From the NCBI GenBank assembly GCA_963930775.1, contig OZ005697.1, positions 5,044,292-5,108,291 on the forward strand: a DNA stretch of 64,000 nucleotides, read 5' to 3'. The DNA is from Cliona cf. orientalis (taxonomy: Eukaryota > Porifera > Demospongiae > Clionaida > Clionaidae). Below, in pieces: positions 60,869 through 63,460 of the stretch. The notes beneath the pieces were generated by a model. It was not told the DNA's origin, searched no databases, and saw nothing but the letters and a program-made list of their open reading frames with translations. The position numbers and the translations under genes are program-made. The first letter of the stretch is position 1, and every line of letters starts with the position of its first letter.

Positions 60869-61896
60869 GTATTTATTCGAATAGTAGCCGCGGCTACTAT
60901 TTAATTTCAGCCTTGCTGGAGTGCGGCTACTAATCGAGGGCGGCTCTTATTCGAGGGCGGCTTTTATTTATTTTGGAGAGATACCTTTGGGCCGATCCGG
61001 TGGTATCTTATTGTGATAGACTAGTTTTTGAGGATTACTTTCGAATAGTCGAGATACATGTATTATGATCGAAAAACAGCAGCAGAATCAAGCCAGGGAC
61101 GCCTTCTGTCATGCTTTTGCCTCGAACTGACGATCGTTCATGGTGTGCGAACGTGGCCACACCCACTTAATTGTGTTAGCGCATGCCTGCAGCTACTATT
61201 CGAGGGCGGCTACTATTTCTTTGGCGGAGCTCCAGGTGCGGCTACTATTCGAGGGCGGCTACTATTCGCGGTGCGGCTTCTATTCGAATAAATACGGTAT
61301 ATATAATTACGGACTCCAACAATGGTCAGAGAAGGGGGGCTTATACACGAGACAAAATAATTTATCGTATTTGTACAAATTTTTGCTAATTTTGACACCT
61401 GCTCTCATGGTAAAATATTCTATCACGCTAATTTCTTGTCCTGCGTTCACAGAGGATATGGTGACCCTTACTTTTACCATATTTACGAAAATTATTTCCA
61501 TGAAAATTTTCCACAATACAAAGGTACGTATAGCTGCATGAACTTGGTGAAATTTTTATTCAACAAAAATTTGCATGTATACACATGGTATATGTACAGG
61601 ATTAAACTTGGCTAAAAATGCGGGGGGGGGGGGGGGGGGGGGTATGAATTCTACAGTACCAAAATGTACATTGTACAAGCACGCATGCCCATATAAAGGT
61701 GTATCTATTACCTTTATCTCCTCACAGATATCATTCAATCTCTCTGCCACTCCCAGGTTACCACCTCCAAGCAATAACCTAGAAATAGGCACAATTTGAT
61801 TTTCCTTAGTTGTTGCTTGTACTGCTGTAAAATCAGAGCAGGCCTGATCATCAAATCTCATGCCTTCAATAAAACCAGGAGGTATTTGCAACAGAC
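9370..61896 (-). CDS. SKIV2L: SKIV2L / Ski2 RNA helicase, 25 exons (5' partial)
   Basis: Ski2 is the ATP-dependent 3'-5' RNA helicase of the cytoplasmic SKI complex (with Ski3 and Ski8), which feeds mRNA into the exosome. Exons, 5' to 3': 61896-61712, 59361-59328, 55343-55276, 55200-55078, 55013-54868, 54794-54642, 50328-50244, 47861-47755, 47698-47552, 47488-47395, 47335-47123, 37820-37746, 35920-35885, 35817-35706, 35647-35529, 35468-35389, 35317-35122, 31029-30653, 28981-28774, 28717-28607, 28548-28372, 21462-21421, 21348-21208, 9622-9583, 9530-9370. All introns are GT/AG and every junction keeps phase, giving about 1,075 residues. Motifs: AHTSAGKT (I), [12 protein letters not shown] (Ia), DEVH (II), SAT (III), FTFSR (IV), [12 protein letters not shown] (V), [12 protein letters not shown] (VI), then arch and C-terminal DSHCT regions ending RRDIVF-like [21 protein letters not shown]-like and NMPART wording separates it from Mtr4. 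The first ~150 residues expected from animal homologues are not seen. No frameshift or premature stop in any exon, so the gene looks functional. Confidence 0.95.
9623..9963. other. Intron 23 start, no feature seen
   Basis: First 340 bp of sequence beside exon 24 inside the 11.6-kb intron 9623-21207. AT-rich, with no element end or gene that I recognise. Confidence 0.5.
9964..11640 (-). mobile_element. Composite element, copy 2 (reverse orientation)
   Basis: Full-length copy read in reverse. The inverted arms are at about 9964-10085 and 10236-10352 around a 150-bp spacer. The body follows, with GGTACC...GGGAGG, TCACATGATTTCACCATGGC, the AAAGAAAGAAAG tract near 11405, and the terminal stem-loop ATAGAGTC-TACC-GACTCTAT at 11618-11637. 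The body is interrupted by a MITE at 10736-11086. No coding region recognised. Confidence 0.85.
10736..11086. mobile_element. MITE with ~70-bp inverted repeats and 9-bp target duplication
   Basis: A 351-bp element beginning TAGCCTCGTCCCCAGGCTCT and ending in its reverse complement, with matching arms of about 70 bp. It is flanked by the 9-bp direct repeat TGAGCGATC at 10727-10735 and 11087-11095. A 9-bp duplication with long inverted repeats is typical of Mutator-like (MULE) elements. It is nested in composite copy 2. Its ends do not resemble those of the MULE at 11756-14537. Confidence 0.85.
11850..12856. mobile_element. TTAA-flanked nonautonomous element nested in the MULE
   Basis: A 1,007-bp element flanked by TTAA on both sides (11846-11849, 12857-12860). 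Its ends are inverted repeats of about 27 bp with two mismatches (left GGTACCATTAAATTGCGTGG). TTAA duplications are typical of piggyBac-type transposons, though these ends are not the usual piggyBac ones. The interior is GC-richer than its surroundings, has many CACGCCC words and a run of about 20 T near 12593-12612. Long open frames on both strands here reflect that composition; none has a recognisable domain. Confidence 0.75.
12970..14374 (+). pseudogene. FLYWCH + MULE transposase, frameshifted
   Basis: Three reading frames together give a FLYWCH zinc finger followed by a MULE transposase. The finger shows [15 protein letters not shown], then [11 protein letters not shown] and a HNH metal-binding end (about 13010-13190). 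The transposase core shows [11 protein letters not shown] (first catalytic Asp, about 13537), [11 protein letters not shown] (about 13635), the H-C-YFHFAQ motif HGCYFHFAQ (about 13803) and [11 protein letters not shown] (about 14091). At least two frameshifts are visible, near 13060-13075 and near 13640-13660. The lysine-rich tail ends at 14374. The enzyme would move the surrounding MULE, but this copy cannot make an intact protein. Confidence 0.85.
14546..15439. other. Intron segment between MULE and composite copy 3
   Basis: No gene recognised. At about 15070-15145 lies a short interspersed sequence (CGAATACAACGCATGATCCA...) that recurs, diverged, at about 32107-32165, 37360-37435 and, inverted, 51470-51540. 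Confidence 0.5.
15440..16778 (+). mobile_element. Composite element, copy 3
   Basis: Begins with the terminal stem-loop (GAGTT-GGTA-GACTC), then GTAGGGATGGCCCGGA, a T/C-rich tract near 15670, the GTGGGTGTGT...CCATGGTGAAGTCATGTGAC body and CACCTCCCATCTTCTACTGG. Inverted arms are at about 16385-16502 and 16670-16778. The spacer between the arms lies in the opposite orientation to that of copies 1, 2, 4, 5 and 7: the TTTTCTCG side comes first. Confidence 0.85.
16779..16890. repeat. Short repeat unit beside composite copy 3
   Basis: The segment (GGAGTGATCGAC...TTTTTCAAAATTGAAA...) recurs at about 34288-34375 beside composite copy 6 and alone at about 37430-37520. Sharing it at two composite ends suggests that it is part of a longer unit or a preferred insertion site. 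Confidence 0.6.
16891..17418. other. Intron segment, no gene seen
   Basis: About 530 bp between two composite elements. No recognisable domain, inverted repeat or RNA gene. Confidence 0.4.
17419..18995 (+). mobile_element. Composite element, copy 4
   Basis: Starts with the stem-loop (GAGTC-GGTA-GACTC), has the (CTTT)n tract near 17642-17670 and the conserved ATAATGCGCATGCTCA...CCATGGTGAAGTCATGTGAC body block, then a body that diverges from the other copies. Inverted arms are at about 18607-18735 and 18870-18995. The spacer is short and poorly related to those of the other copies, but the TTTTTGAG side comes first. Confidence 0.8.
18996..20270. repeat. Interspersed repeats, two kinds
   Basis: About 19055-19205 carries a unit beginning GAGCTCTCTCGAGCACAAAA and ending near ATATTAAGGACTTGGGACGA; related copies lie at about 34747-34880 and 62085-62265. 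About 19643-19940 is a copy of the CCCTCGGCGCATGCG repeat of 3433. From about 19960 to 20190 the sequence resembles 62640-62930. No gene. Confidence 0.55.
20271..21207. other. Intron segment with one diverged repeat
   Basis: No gene recognised. The stretch at about 20385-20480 (GTGTGCATGAGCAGAAAGCA... to TACCAAATGATT) is related to about 29790-29893, including a shared CCAATAAAAA block. Confidence 0.45.
21208..21462 (-). CDS. SKIV2L: SKIV2L exons 22-23
   Basis: Exon 22 (21462-21421, 42 bp) encodes [14 protein letters not shown]. Exon 23 (21348-21208) encodes [19 protein letters not shown]...[17 protein letters not shown], the part of the DSHCT domain ending in the conserved V-Y-E-W-A. Both are in phase 0 at both ends. 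Exon 23 is followed by the 11.6-kb intron. Confidence 0.93.
21517..22813 (+). mobile_element. Composite element, copy 5
   Basis: Stem-loop GAGTC-GGTA-AACTC, where one stem base is altered, then the usual body with GTGGGTGTGT and TGCTCAGAAGGTGAGGTCATG. Inverted arms are at about 22425-22535 and 22700-22813, with the spacer in the majority orientation. Confidence 0.82.
22814..23822. other. Intron segment with a possible small exon
   Basis: At about 23030-23110 lies a repeat (TTCTGACCAATCAGA...) related to about 39190-39260 and 50460-50530. At 23151-23210 a + strand reading of 20 codons starting [15 protein letters not shown] runs to a good donor (TTG followed by GTAAGT). Without a matched downstream exon it is only a candidate. 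A C/T-rich tract lies at 23578-23640. Confidence 0.35.
24626..26450 (+). pseudogene. Spliced BEN-like gene remains inside the element
   Basis: Coding-like pieces with splice sites: [20 protein letters not shown]... to a donor at about 24803; [19 protein letters not shown] (from 25749); [35 protein letters not shown] and KPPLDQGNF to a donor at about 26020; and [18 protein letters not shown]... KCRDA from about 26335 to a TGA at 26448-26450. FTKREQ...KPPLD followed by a final NQKCRD resembles a BEN domain (DNA or chromatin binding), but this is from memory of the pattern. The middle pieces are out of frame with each other, so the copy is broken. Confidence 0.45.
25204..25645. mobile_element. 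TA-flanked MITE C, innermost of the nest
   Basis: A 442-bp element starting TACTGTATTACCTCTAATTT and ending AAATTAGAGACAATACGGTA, inverted repeats of about 30 bp with mismatches. Internal copies of the motif GTCCGxxTAATTAGAG occur at both ends. It lies in an intron of the BEN-like remains. Confidence 0.8.
27262..27345. repeat. Imperfect palindrome with CCGGCCCTC loop
   Basis: Arms around AAGTCTCTAACGCGATTTAC and GTGTAGAGACCTCT flank a GC-rich centre, CTCCGGCCCTCAG. It is related to the cleaner palindrome at 40573-40637. Confidence 0.5.
27346..28008. other. Intron segment, no gene seen
   Basis: Contains a block near 27545-27660 (ACCACACCCCCAGC...AAACAAGTGTGCCAC) that is a diverged reverse copy of part of the composite body. 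Otherwise nothing recognised. Confidence 0.4.
28009..28063 (-). mobile_element. Solo terminal end of the composite family
   Basis: Only the outer 55 bp of the composite are present: ACATGGCATATCCAGGCCAT then the stem-loop GAGTC-AACT-GACTC. Its loop differs from GGTA/TACC of full copies while the stem is intact. Confidence 0.75.
28086..28262. mobile_element. Small MITE with AGCGGGAAA ends
   Basis: About 175 bp with ends AGCGGGAAATTTTTGAGGGA and GTTTTCTCCCGTGAAAGTTT/CCCGCT that are inverted repeats with mismatches. It lies just downstream of exon 21 in SKIV2L sense. Confidence 0.55.
28372..28981 (-). CDS. SKIV2L: SKIV2L exons 19-21
   Basis: Exon 19 (28981-28774) encodes [20 protein letters not shown]...CCPQFLEH. 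Exon 20 (28717-28607) encodes [16 protein letters not shown]...[10 protein letters not shown]. Exon 21 (28548-28372) encodes VLKHMGYL...[45 protein letters not shown] in pieces, the highly conserved start of the DSHCT domain. An upstream AG at 28982 sets the phase of exon 19. Confidence 0.95.
29040..30010. other. Intron segment with repeat-like blocks
   Basis: About 29050-29480 has AATAAGCACATAC-type words in both orientations, suggesting a decayed foldback element. About 29790-29893 matches the repeat at 20385-20480. No gene. Confidence 0.4.
30011..30438. mobile_element. MITE with CGTAGTGTCC ends, long copy
   Basis: The left end TATCGTAGTGTCCTAGGCAA and the right end GGGCAGCTTTACAAAGGACA/CTAC are inverted repeats with mismatches, matching the shorter copy at 51288-51450. 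Internally it has several AAGCACCCAGG/AAGTACCCA-type words. Confidence 0.6.
30653..31029 (-). CDS. SKIV2L: SKIV2L exon 18 (arch region)
   Basis: The largest exon (377 bp), encoding [20 protein letters not shown]...[12 protein letters not shown]...[12 protein letters not shown]...[12 protein letters not shown]. It covers the KOW-like part of the arch insertion typical of Ski2 and Mtr4. It ends with two bases of an Arg codon completed by exon 19. Confidence 0.95.
31030..32170. other. Intron segment with a decayed inverted repeat
   Basis: Near 31065-31140 and 31800-31880 are partly complementary blocks containing TTTTGGCGAAGTG and ACTTCGCCAATACC, perhaps the ends of an old MITE. Fragment 32107-32165 belongs to the short interspersed repeat also at 15070 and 37360. 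No gene. Confidence 0.4.
32171..34281 (+). mobile_element. Composite element, copy 6 (with insertion and minisatellite)
   Basis: Starts with GAGTC-GGTA-GACTC. The body is split at about 32225-32702 by a sequence with the complementary ends ACATCCCCAGTA and TACTGGGGACGT, probably another MITE. The (CTTT)n tract, GTGGGTGTGT and GGTACCTCCCATCTACTAG blocks follow, with a 113-bp minisatellite at 33175-33626. Inverted arms are at about 33936-34048 and 34180-34281. The spacer has the minority orientation, as in copy 3. Confidence 0.82.
33175..33626 (+). repeat. 113-bp minisatellite, four copies
   Basis: Four head-to-tail copies beginning GAGGCCCGCGCGATACGGCT at 33175, 33288, 33401 and 33514. The first three are essentially identical and the last differs at a few bases near its end. 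The unit is GC-rich and CpG-rich compared with its surroundings. Near-identity points to recent expansion. Confidence 0.95.
34282..35121. repeat. Repeats between composite copy 6 and exon 17
   Basis: 34288-34375 is the unit also found at 16779. About 34747-34880 matches the GAGCTCTCTCGAG unit of 19055. 34877-35052 is a reversed partial copy of the CCCTCGGCGCATGCG repeat and ends 69 bp from exon 17 of SKIV2L. No gene. Confidence 0.55.
35122..35920 (-). CDS. SKIV2L: SKIV2L exons 13-17 (helicase motifs V and VI)
   Basis: Exon 13 (35920-35885, 36 bp) [12 protein letters not shown]; exon 14 (35817-35706) [20 protein letters not shown]...[14 protein letters not shown]; exon 15 (35647-35529) [15 protein letters not shown]...TVIVLCK; exon 16 (35468-35389) [20 protein letters not shown]...VETLR; exon 17 (35317-35122) [20 protein letters not shown]...HKKMQ. 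Motifs V (TETFAMGVN) and VI ([10 protein letters not shown]) bind ATP and RNA and are intact. Exon 14 ends at a weak GTTTGT donor, fixed by the phase of exon 15. Confidence 0.95.
35921..36967. other. Intron segment, no gene seen
   Basis: About 1 kb of unique-looking AT-rich sequence. Open frames of 60-92 codons on both strands have no recognised domain. Confidence 0.4.
36968..37334. mobile_element. MITE A, intact copy
   Basis: A 367-bp element with TA ends and inverted repeats TAGAATCCCGTGATTACATC and GCATAATTGTGGGATTCTA. Same family as the split copy at 23823-27158 and used to delimit it. Internal G-rich blocks with GCTTATxCGCGAG are typical. Confidence 0.82.
37746..37820 (-). CDS. SKIV2L: SKIV2L exon 12
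   Basis: 75 bp encoding [25 protein letters not shown], including the conserved G-V-H-H-S-G-I-L-P of Ski2-like helicases. Isolated between a 1.8-kb and a 9.3-kb intron. Confidence 0.95.
37821..38245. other. Intron segment with GC-rich decayed MITE end
   Basis: About 37915-37980 reads AAGGGGGTCTGGGGGCATGC followed by a short C tract, which resembles a MITE end. No gene. Confidence 0.35.
38246..38394. repeat. Palindrome with GAGGCGAAGCCGAG loop
   Basis: About 149 bp: the arms TGGGAAATAATTGCATGAGT and the reverse complement around 38350-38394 pair nearly throughout. The centre is TGCACGAGGCGAAGCCGAGT. It would fold into a long hairpin. Confidence 0.75.
39296..39411 (+). repeat. 57-bp tandem duplication
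   Basis: Two adjacent copies of a unit that contains GTACTGCTACTA and GCAATTGCGTTGTGATAGTA, differing at one or two bases. Confidence 0.85.
39412..39588 (+). other. Unidentified open frame, coding-like, 58 codons
   Basis: An open frame with no ATG, reading [20 protein letters not shown] then [20 protein letters not shown] and ending at TGA 39586-39588. Composition is protein-like and the frame follows an AG that could be an acceptor. I do not recognise a domain. It may be the last exon of a transposon protein or of a decayed gene. Confidence 0.3.
39842..40385. mobile_element. MITE with TACAGTGGTCCCTC ends
   Basis: 544 bp with TA at both ends. The left end TACAGTGGTCCCTCCTTTGA and the right end TCAAAAGAGGGACCACTGTA are inverted repeats. 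CAGTGGTCCCTC-type ends are known for Tigger/pogo-related MITEs. The 119-codon frame inside includes the right repeat and is not a gene. Confidence 0.85.
40573..40637. repeat. Palindrome with TTTCGGCCC loop
   Basis: 65 bp: GGTCTCTACGCAATTTATAC pairs with GTGTAAATAGCGTAGAGACC around a GGGCTTTCGGCCCTC centre. Confidence 0.8.
41005..42299. repeat. Three copies of a GTTAGACACTG palindrome
   Basis: Near-palindromes at 41005-41141, 41411-41528 and 42190-42299. Each opens GTTAGACACTGTTTAG and closes with the reverse complement, with TTTCTATGTGATTTAGAAGA in the arm and a CpG-containing centre (CCTCGCTTCGCTCGGG in the first). Between the first two, a 120-bp region (ATCACAGCTGTAACAAATA...CTGACAGGTATCTATATCTC) is itself duplicated. 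At 41147-41171 lies a solo composite stem-loop (GAGTC-CATT-GACTC). Confidence 0.8.
42440..42660. mobile_element. Terminal region of pogo-like element with GAATAGTAGCCGC words
   Basis: ATACTGTATTCGCTCGATCA followed by repeated CTCGAATAGTAGCC-type words. The order of words, including GCACCTCCAG and AAAGAAATAG, matches the end of the MITE at 60867-61299 read in reverse. This is the end downstream of the transposase stop. No matching end is seen beyond 44018, so that side is lost. Confidence 0.65.
42673..44018 (-). pseudogene. Pogo/Tigger-type DDE transposase with CENP-B helix-turn-helix, one frameshift
   Basis: Starts [20 protein letters not shown] (ATG 44018-44016). It has an N-terminal helix-turn-helix with [17 protein letters not shown], a CENP-B DNA-binding half (WIESLRAQ...[11 protein letters not shown]), and a DDE core: [12 protein letters not shown] (first Asp, about 43500), [11 protein letters not shown] (second Asp, about 43190) and [14 protein letters not shown] (third acidic position, about 43060). 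It ends in an acidic tail with stop at 42673. A single frameshift at about 43325-43335 separates GRKLK from [12 protein letters not shown]; otherwise the frame is open. Length is normal for the family. The single lesion suggests recent loss. Confidence 0.88.
44142..44326. mobile_element. 185-bp MITE carrying telomere-like CTAACCC motifs
   Basis: Perfect 24-bp inverted ends, beginning CTCCTATAAAGAACGGACAA and closing with its complement. The interior has five ACTAACCCT words separated by 8-20 bp rather than in a regular tandem array. Confidence 0.85.
44425..46168 (+). mobile_element. CATGCATG-rich foldback element
   Basis: Flanked by GCTATCAGCA at 44425-44434 and 46159-46168, a likely target duplication. 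The ends carry GAGGCGTAGC and GCTACGCC. Inner inverted blocks CTACTCAAAATGGAGCGCCT (44452) and its complement (ending 45974) enclose dense ATGCATG/GAAACATGCATG palindromes at both ends. The middle has a 22-bp tandem repeat, a run of 24 C at 45269-45292 and otherwise unremarkable DNA. Open frames here (Met-His-Ala-Cys rich) are translations of the repeat. Confidence 0.82.
44763..44880 (+). repeat. 22-bp tandem repeat
   Basis: About five imperfect copies of TATTCCATGCGTGGTACAGG plus two bases, phased at 22 bp from 44763. An inverted counterpart lies at about 58270-58400. Confidence 0.85.
46169..47122. other. Intron segment, no gene seen
   Basis: About 950 bp upstream (plus coordinates) of exon 11. 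No domain, element end or RNA gene recognised. Confidence 0.4.
47123..47861 (-). CDS. SKIV2L: SKIV2L exons 8-11 (motifs III and IV)
   Basis: Exon 8 (47861-47755) [36 protein letters not shown]; exon 9 (47698-47552) [20 protein letters not shown]...[10 protein letters not shown]...KFNAQG; exon 10 (47488-47395) [20 protein letters not shown]...NPKQ; exon 11 (47335-47123) [20 protein letters not shown]...FTFSRQRC...[19 protein letters not shown]...KLPQ. SAT is motif III and FTFSRQRC is motif [14 protein letters not shown] is characteristic of Ski2 rather than of DEAD-box helicases. All four exons lie within 740 bp with introns of 56-88 bp up to exon 10 and 59 bp after. Confidence 0.95.
47862..48453. 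other. Intron 7 segment, no gene seen
   Basis: Unique-looking sequence on the 5' side of exon 8 (in gene sense). Nothing recognised. Confidence 0.4.
48454..48958. mobile_element. MITE with CAGTGACGTTTCC ends
   Basis: 505 bp with perfect 13-bp terminal repeats CAGTGACGTTTCC and GGAAACGTCACTG, with further complementary CATTCCAT...TGGAAC blocks inside. A diverged second copy is at 55726-56238. Open frames inside are not genes. Confidence 0.82.
48959..50243. other. Intron segment with small repeat fragments
   Basis: Includes a fragment of the CCCTCGGCGCATGCG repeat at about 49805-49870. No gene recognised. Confidence 0.4.
50244..50328 (-). CDS. SKIV2L: SKIV2L exon 7 (DEVH box)
   Basis: 85 bp encoding [20 protein letters not shown] then [12 protein letters not shown] is helicase motif II, which binds Mg-ATP. 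It is isolated by a 2.4-kb intron on one side and a 4.3-kb intron on the other. Confidence 0.96.
50366..51120. mobile_element. Two arm fragments of the composite family
   Basis: Fragments resembling one inverted arm lie at about 50366-50463 and 51018-51120 (TAGGGATGGCACGGCCAAAA). Between them, 50460-50530 is a copy of the ACCAATCAGA repeat seen at 23050 and 39190. Confidence 0.6.
51288..51450. mobile_element. MITE with CGTAGTGTCC ends, short copy
   Basis: 163 bp with TA ends: TACCGTAGTGTCCCGGGCAA at left and the complementary CGCCATGGACACTACTGTA at right. Same family as 30011-30438. Confidence 0.75.
52208..54023 (+). pseudogene. DIRS-like retrotransposon, truncated and broken
   Basis: Retroelement coding remains in the SKIV2L intron, on the opposite strand. 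The gag-like part starts [14 protein letters not shown] (52208), shifts frame, continues [20 protein letters not shown], and after stops reads [20 protein letters not shown]...[11 protein letters not shown] (about 52910-53010). The reverse-transcriptase part reads [20 protein letters not shown] (about 53645) then [20 protein letters not shown] and [16 protein letters not shown], the fingers/palm region characteristic of DIRS elements. It breaks off at about 53818, before the catalytic Y-x-D-D region, and resumes with LVLETDGAL, probably after an internal deletion. No recombinase or terminal repeats seen. Dead copy. Confidence 0.75.
54642..55343 (-). CDS. SKIV2L: SKIV2L exons 3-6 (helicase core entry, Walker A)
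   Basis: Exon 3 (55343-55276) [23 protein letters not shown]; exon 4 (55200-55078) [20 protein letters not shown]...VPNPAFK; exon 5 (55013-54868) [20 protein letters not shown]...[18 protein letters not shown]...HKT; exon 6 (54794-54642) [20 protein letters not shown]...[24 protein letters not shown]. FxLDxFQKxA is the Q-motif-like entry, AHTSAGKT is motif I (Walker A) and TGDV lies in motif Ib. Junctions 5/6 (AG|A) and 6/7 (CG|G) complete Arg codons. Confidence 0.96.
55726..56238. mobile_element. MITE with GTGACGTTTCC ends, diverged copy
   Basis: 513 bp, same family as 48454-48958: GTGACGTTTCCATTCCGTTC at left and AACGTCA at right, with shared blocks such as TTTCCGTTCCGT and TTCTAAACTGTTC/TTTTGAGCGAT. 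Ends are more eroded. Confidence 0.65.
56239..57056. other. Intron 2 segment, no gene seen
   Basis: AT-rich sequence without recognised features. Confidence 0.35.
57057..57390. mobile_element. MITE-like element with GGATCCAGG ends and a C tract
   Basis: Opens CAGGAGCGGATCCAGGG and closes CCTGGATCTGCCTGCCCCTG, partial inverted repeats. It contains 24 consecutive C at 57337-57360. Confidence 0.5.
57717..57768 (-). mobile_element. Solo terminal end of the composite family
   Basis: CGTCTGGGCCATCACTACTA followed by AGTCTACCGACTCTATGAT. One side of the stem has lost a few bases. Confidence 0.65.
57955..58688 (-). mobile_element. CATGCATG element, inverted partial copy
   Basis: Reads as the reverse complement of about 44452-45190, over more than 700 bp and with high identity, including the 22-bp tandem repeat and the ATGCATG palindromes. 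It stops exactly at the CTACTCAAAATGGAG block (58688). Similarity ends near 57955 in the middle region of the other copy. Confidence 0.9.
58689..59327. other. Intron 2 segment, no gene seen
   Basis: A 109-codon open frame on the minus strand (59026-58697) has no recognised domain. Nothing else seen. Confidence 0.35.
59328..59361 (-). CDS. SKIV2L: SKIV2L exon 2 (34-bp microexon)
   Basis: Encodes [11 protein letters not shown] plus one base. It was placed because it has AG and GT borders and is exactly phased between exon 1 (phase 0) and exon 3 (needs one incoming base). The sequence is too short and variable for a homology call. Confidence 0.7.
59584..60837 (+). mobile_element. Composite element, copy 7
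   Basis: Stem-loop GAGAC-AGTA-GACTC, a T/C-rich tract near 59808-59835, GTGGGGGTGTGTCTGATACG and CCATGGTGAAGTCATGTGAC blocks, CACCTCCCATCTTGTG, then inverted arms at about 60491-60555 (shortened) and 60716-60837. Majority spacer orientation. It ends at a (TA)n tract, 60837-60868. Confidence 0.83.
60867..61299. mobile_element. pogo-derived MITE with TACCGTATTTATTCGAATAG ends
   Basis: 433 bp with 20-bp terminal repeats, TACCGTATTTATTCGAATAG and the complementary CTATTCGAATAAATACGGTA, and many GCGGCTACTATTCGAGGG words. It inserted next to, or within, a (TA)n tract. Word order links it to the transposase-bearing element at 42440-44018. Confidence 0.88.
61622..61642 (+). repeat. Run of 21 G
   Basis: Homopolymer just 3' of SKIV2L exon 1 (intron side). 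The proline-rich open frame on the minus strand and glycine-rich one on the plus strand come from it. Confidence 0.9.
61712..61896 (-). CDS. SKIV2L: SKIV2L exon 1 of those visible (N-terminal region)
   Basis: Encodes [20 protein letters not shown]...[31 protein letters not shown] followed by G-M-x-F is the conserved N-terminal motif of animal Ski2 proteins. The exon begins with two bases of a split codon, so at least one more exon lies 5', in 61897-64000 or beyond the window. Confidence 0.9.
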
Positions 61897-63460
61897 CTAT
61901 GGACAACAAGTATATATACAATTGAAGGTGAATTCAGTAGGGATGGTAGGTCTGTGAACATTTCATTGGGCTAATTTTCCATGAATAGATGCTAATATAT
62001 TATACCTGTTCCATATGAAATATTATTAATATTCTTCATGAAATACACGTACATGTACCCATAAAATTAATGAAAACTAGAGTTCTCTAGAGCACGAAAC
62101 TCTTGGCACGTTGCATGGCATTACATGTAGCTGCACAAGCAGGCAATGATAACTCAATATTATATAGTAGCCTCAAGCTTAACCATAGCTCTTTACCCAC
62201 TTTTCAATGTTCCACACAGAATAGGGGGGTAGAGGGCTTGGGACGAGGCTAACATTATAGGGTAGCAGTGTTGTTCAAGATTCAACAGCTCACAGCAACA
62301 ACAACCCTGATGTGTTGTATTGAATTCCGCAGCAGGGGCGTGTCCAGCAGGGGGCTCGAGCACCCTCCTAAGGTCTGGCACAACAACCAACTCAGTAGCT
62401 GTGTGACAAGTATTGTTATACTGATTAAATAACTACTGGTAGCTTAGACCAACAATAAACTTATTGGACTCACTCTAAACGGCAGTTTCATGTCGCTACA
62501 ATTAAGGCCTAAAACAGCCTTCTTTGTCATCAAGCTATCTTCAAGAATGCATTAGTGAGGGGCATGGTCAATGCTTTCGGGGCGTGGCTAAAATTTTGTG
62601 CACACACTGGCTCAGATCAGCACCTCCCTTCTTCACTGCGGTGCCAACATCAAACCTGCTTTTCTCACAGTCGCCTCCTTGGAGACATTAGCTTCTTCAA
62701 AACATCTTGAAGATGGTGCGAGACCTCACTGCAAGTACACTGAGCAGTATTACGTACATGTCCAATATTATCACTGCGATTGCTCACTTGGGTCCAAGCA
62801 TGTATACTATAGCCAGAAAGTCAAAGGGTATATTAAAAGCCAAAAAGCTTATCCACCACTGTGCTCCAATCAGAGATGAGCCAGTGGATCTATAGCTTAC
62901 CCTTAGAGTTGAAAAGAAGCCACTGTCGTCAGCTCCATCTGTCGAAATCTCGTCAGGGAGCGAGAAAGGCGGCAGTAATCAGCGTCGACGATTATTATGG
63001 TGCATGTACTGAGGGTTAATAATATGTACATACATACCATATATAGCGCATAACACACAACATTCTATATACGTACATGTATGGTTATGCTACCGCTATA
63101 GCAGGGAAAAGTCAAGAAGCATAGAATTCATAAACACTACAGCCCAGGCCAGCATGCACAAGTATATAATAGTAGTGCTAGTGGGTGTGCATGAGTGCTA
63201 TAGCACATTCCAGAGTGACCTCCACAAATGAATATCACTACAAAGTTCATGAACCATACGAATAGCCATATTACACACGGCATATACGCGGTTCAATACT
63301 CTCCCTCCCCCTCTTGATATACTCTTGCCTAAAGTAATAAGACAACCCACAGGAATTTGTATACCTATCATGTTAGTGATTACACAGTACTATGTGGTTG
63401 AAGCCTATATATTCCCTATGTCAATGGACAACTGTTCTACAAACCATGGTATCTGAACCA
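61897..63460. repeat. Repeats upstream of SKIV2L exon 1
   Basis: About 62085-62265 is the GAG(C/T)TCTCTxGAGCAC unit also at 19055 and 34747. About 62640-62930 resembles 19970-20190 (CATGTCCAATATTAT...TCACTTGGGT). 63000-63110 is related in reverse to about 3650-3730. No missing SKIV2L N-terminal exon was recognised. Confidence 0.45.

Noticed and set aside
61556-61711. Extension of SKIV2L exon 1 into a proline run
   Set aside because: A good GT donor follows the AAG codon at 61712; the prolines are the G homopolymer read on the other strand.
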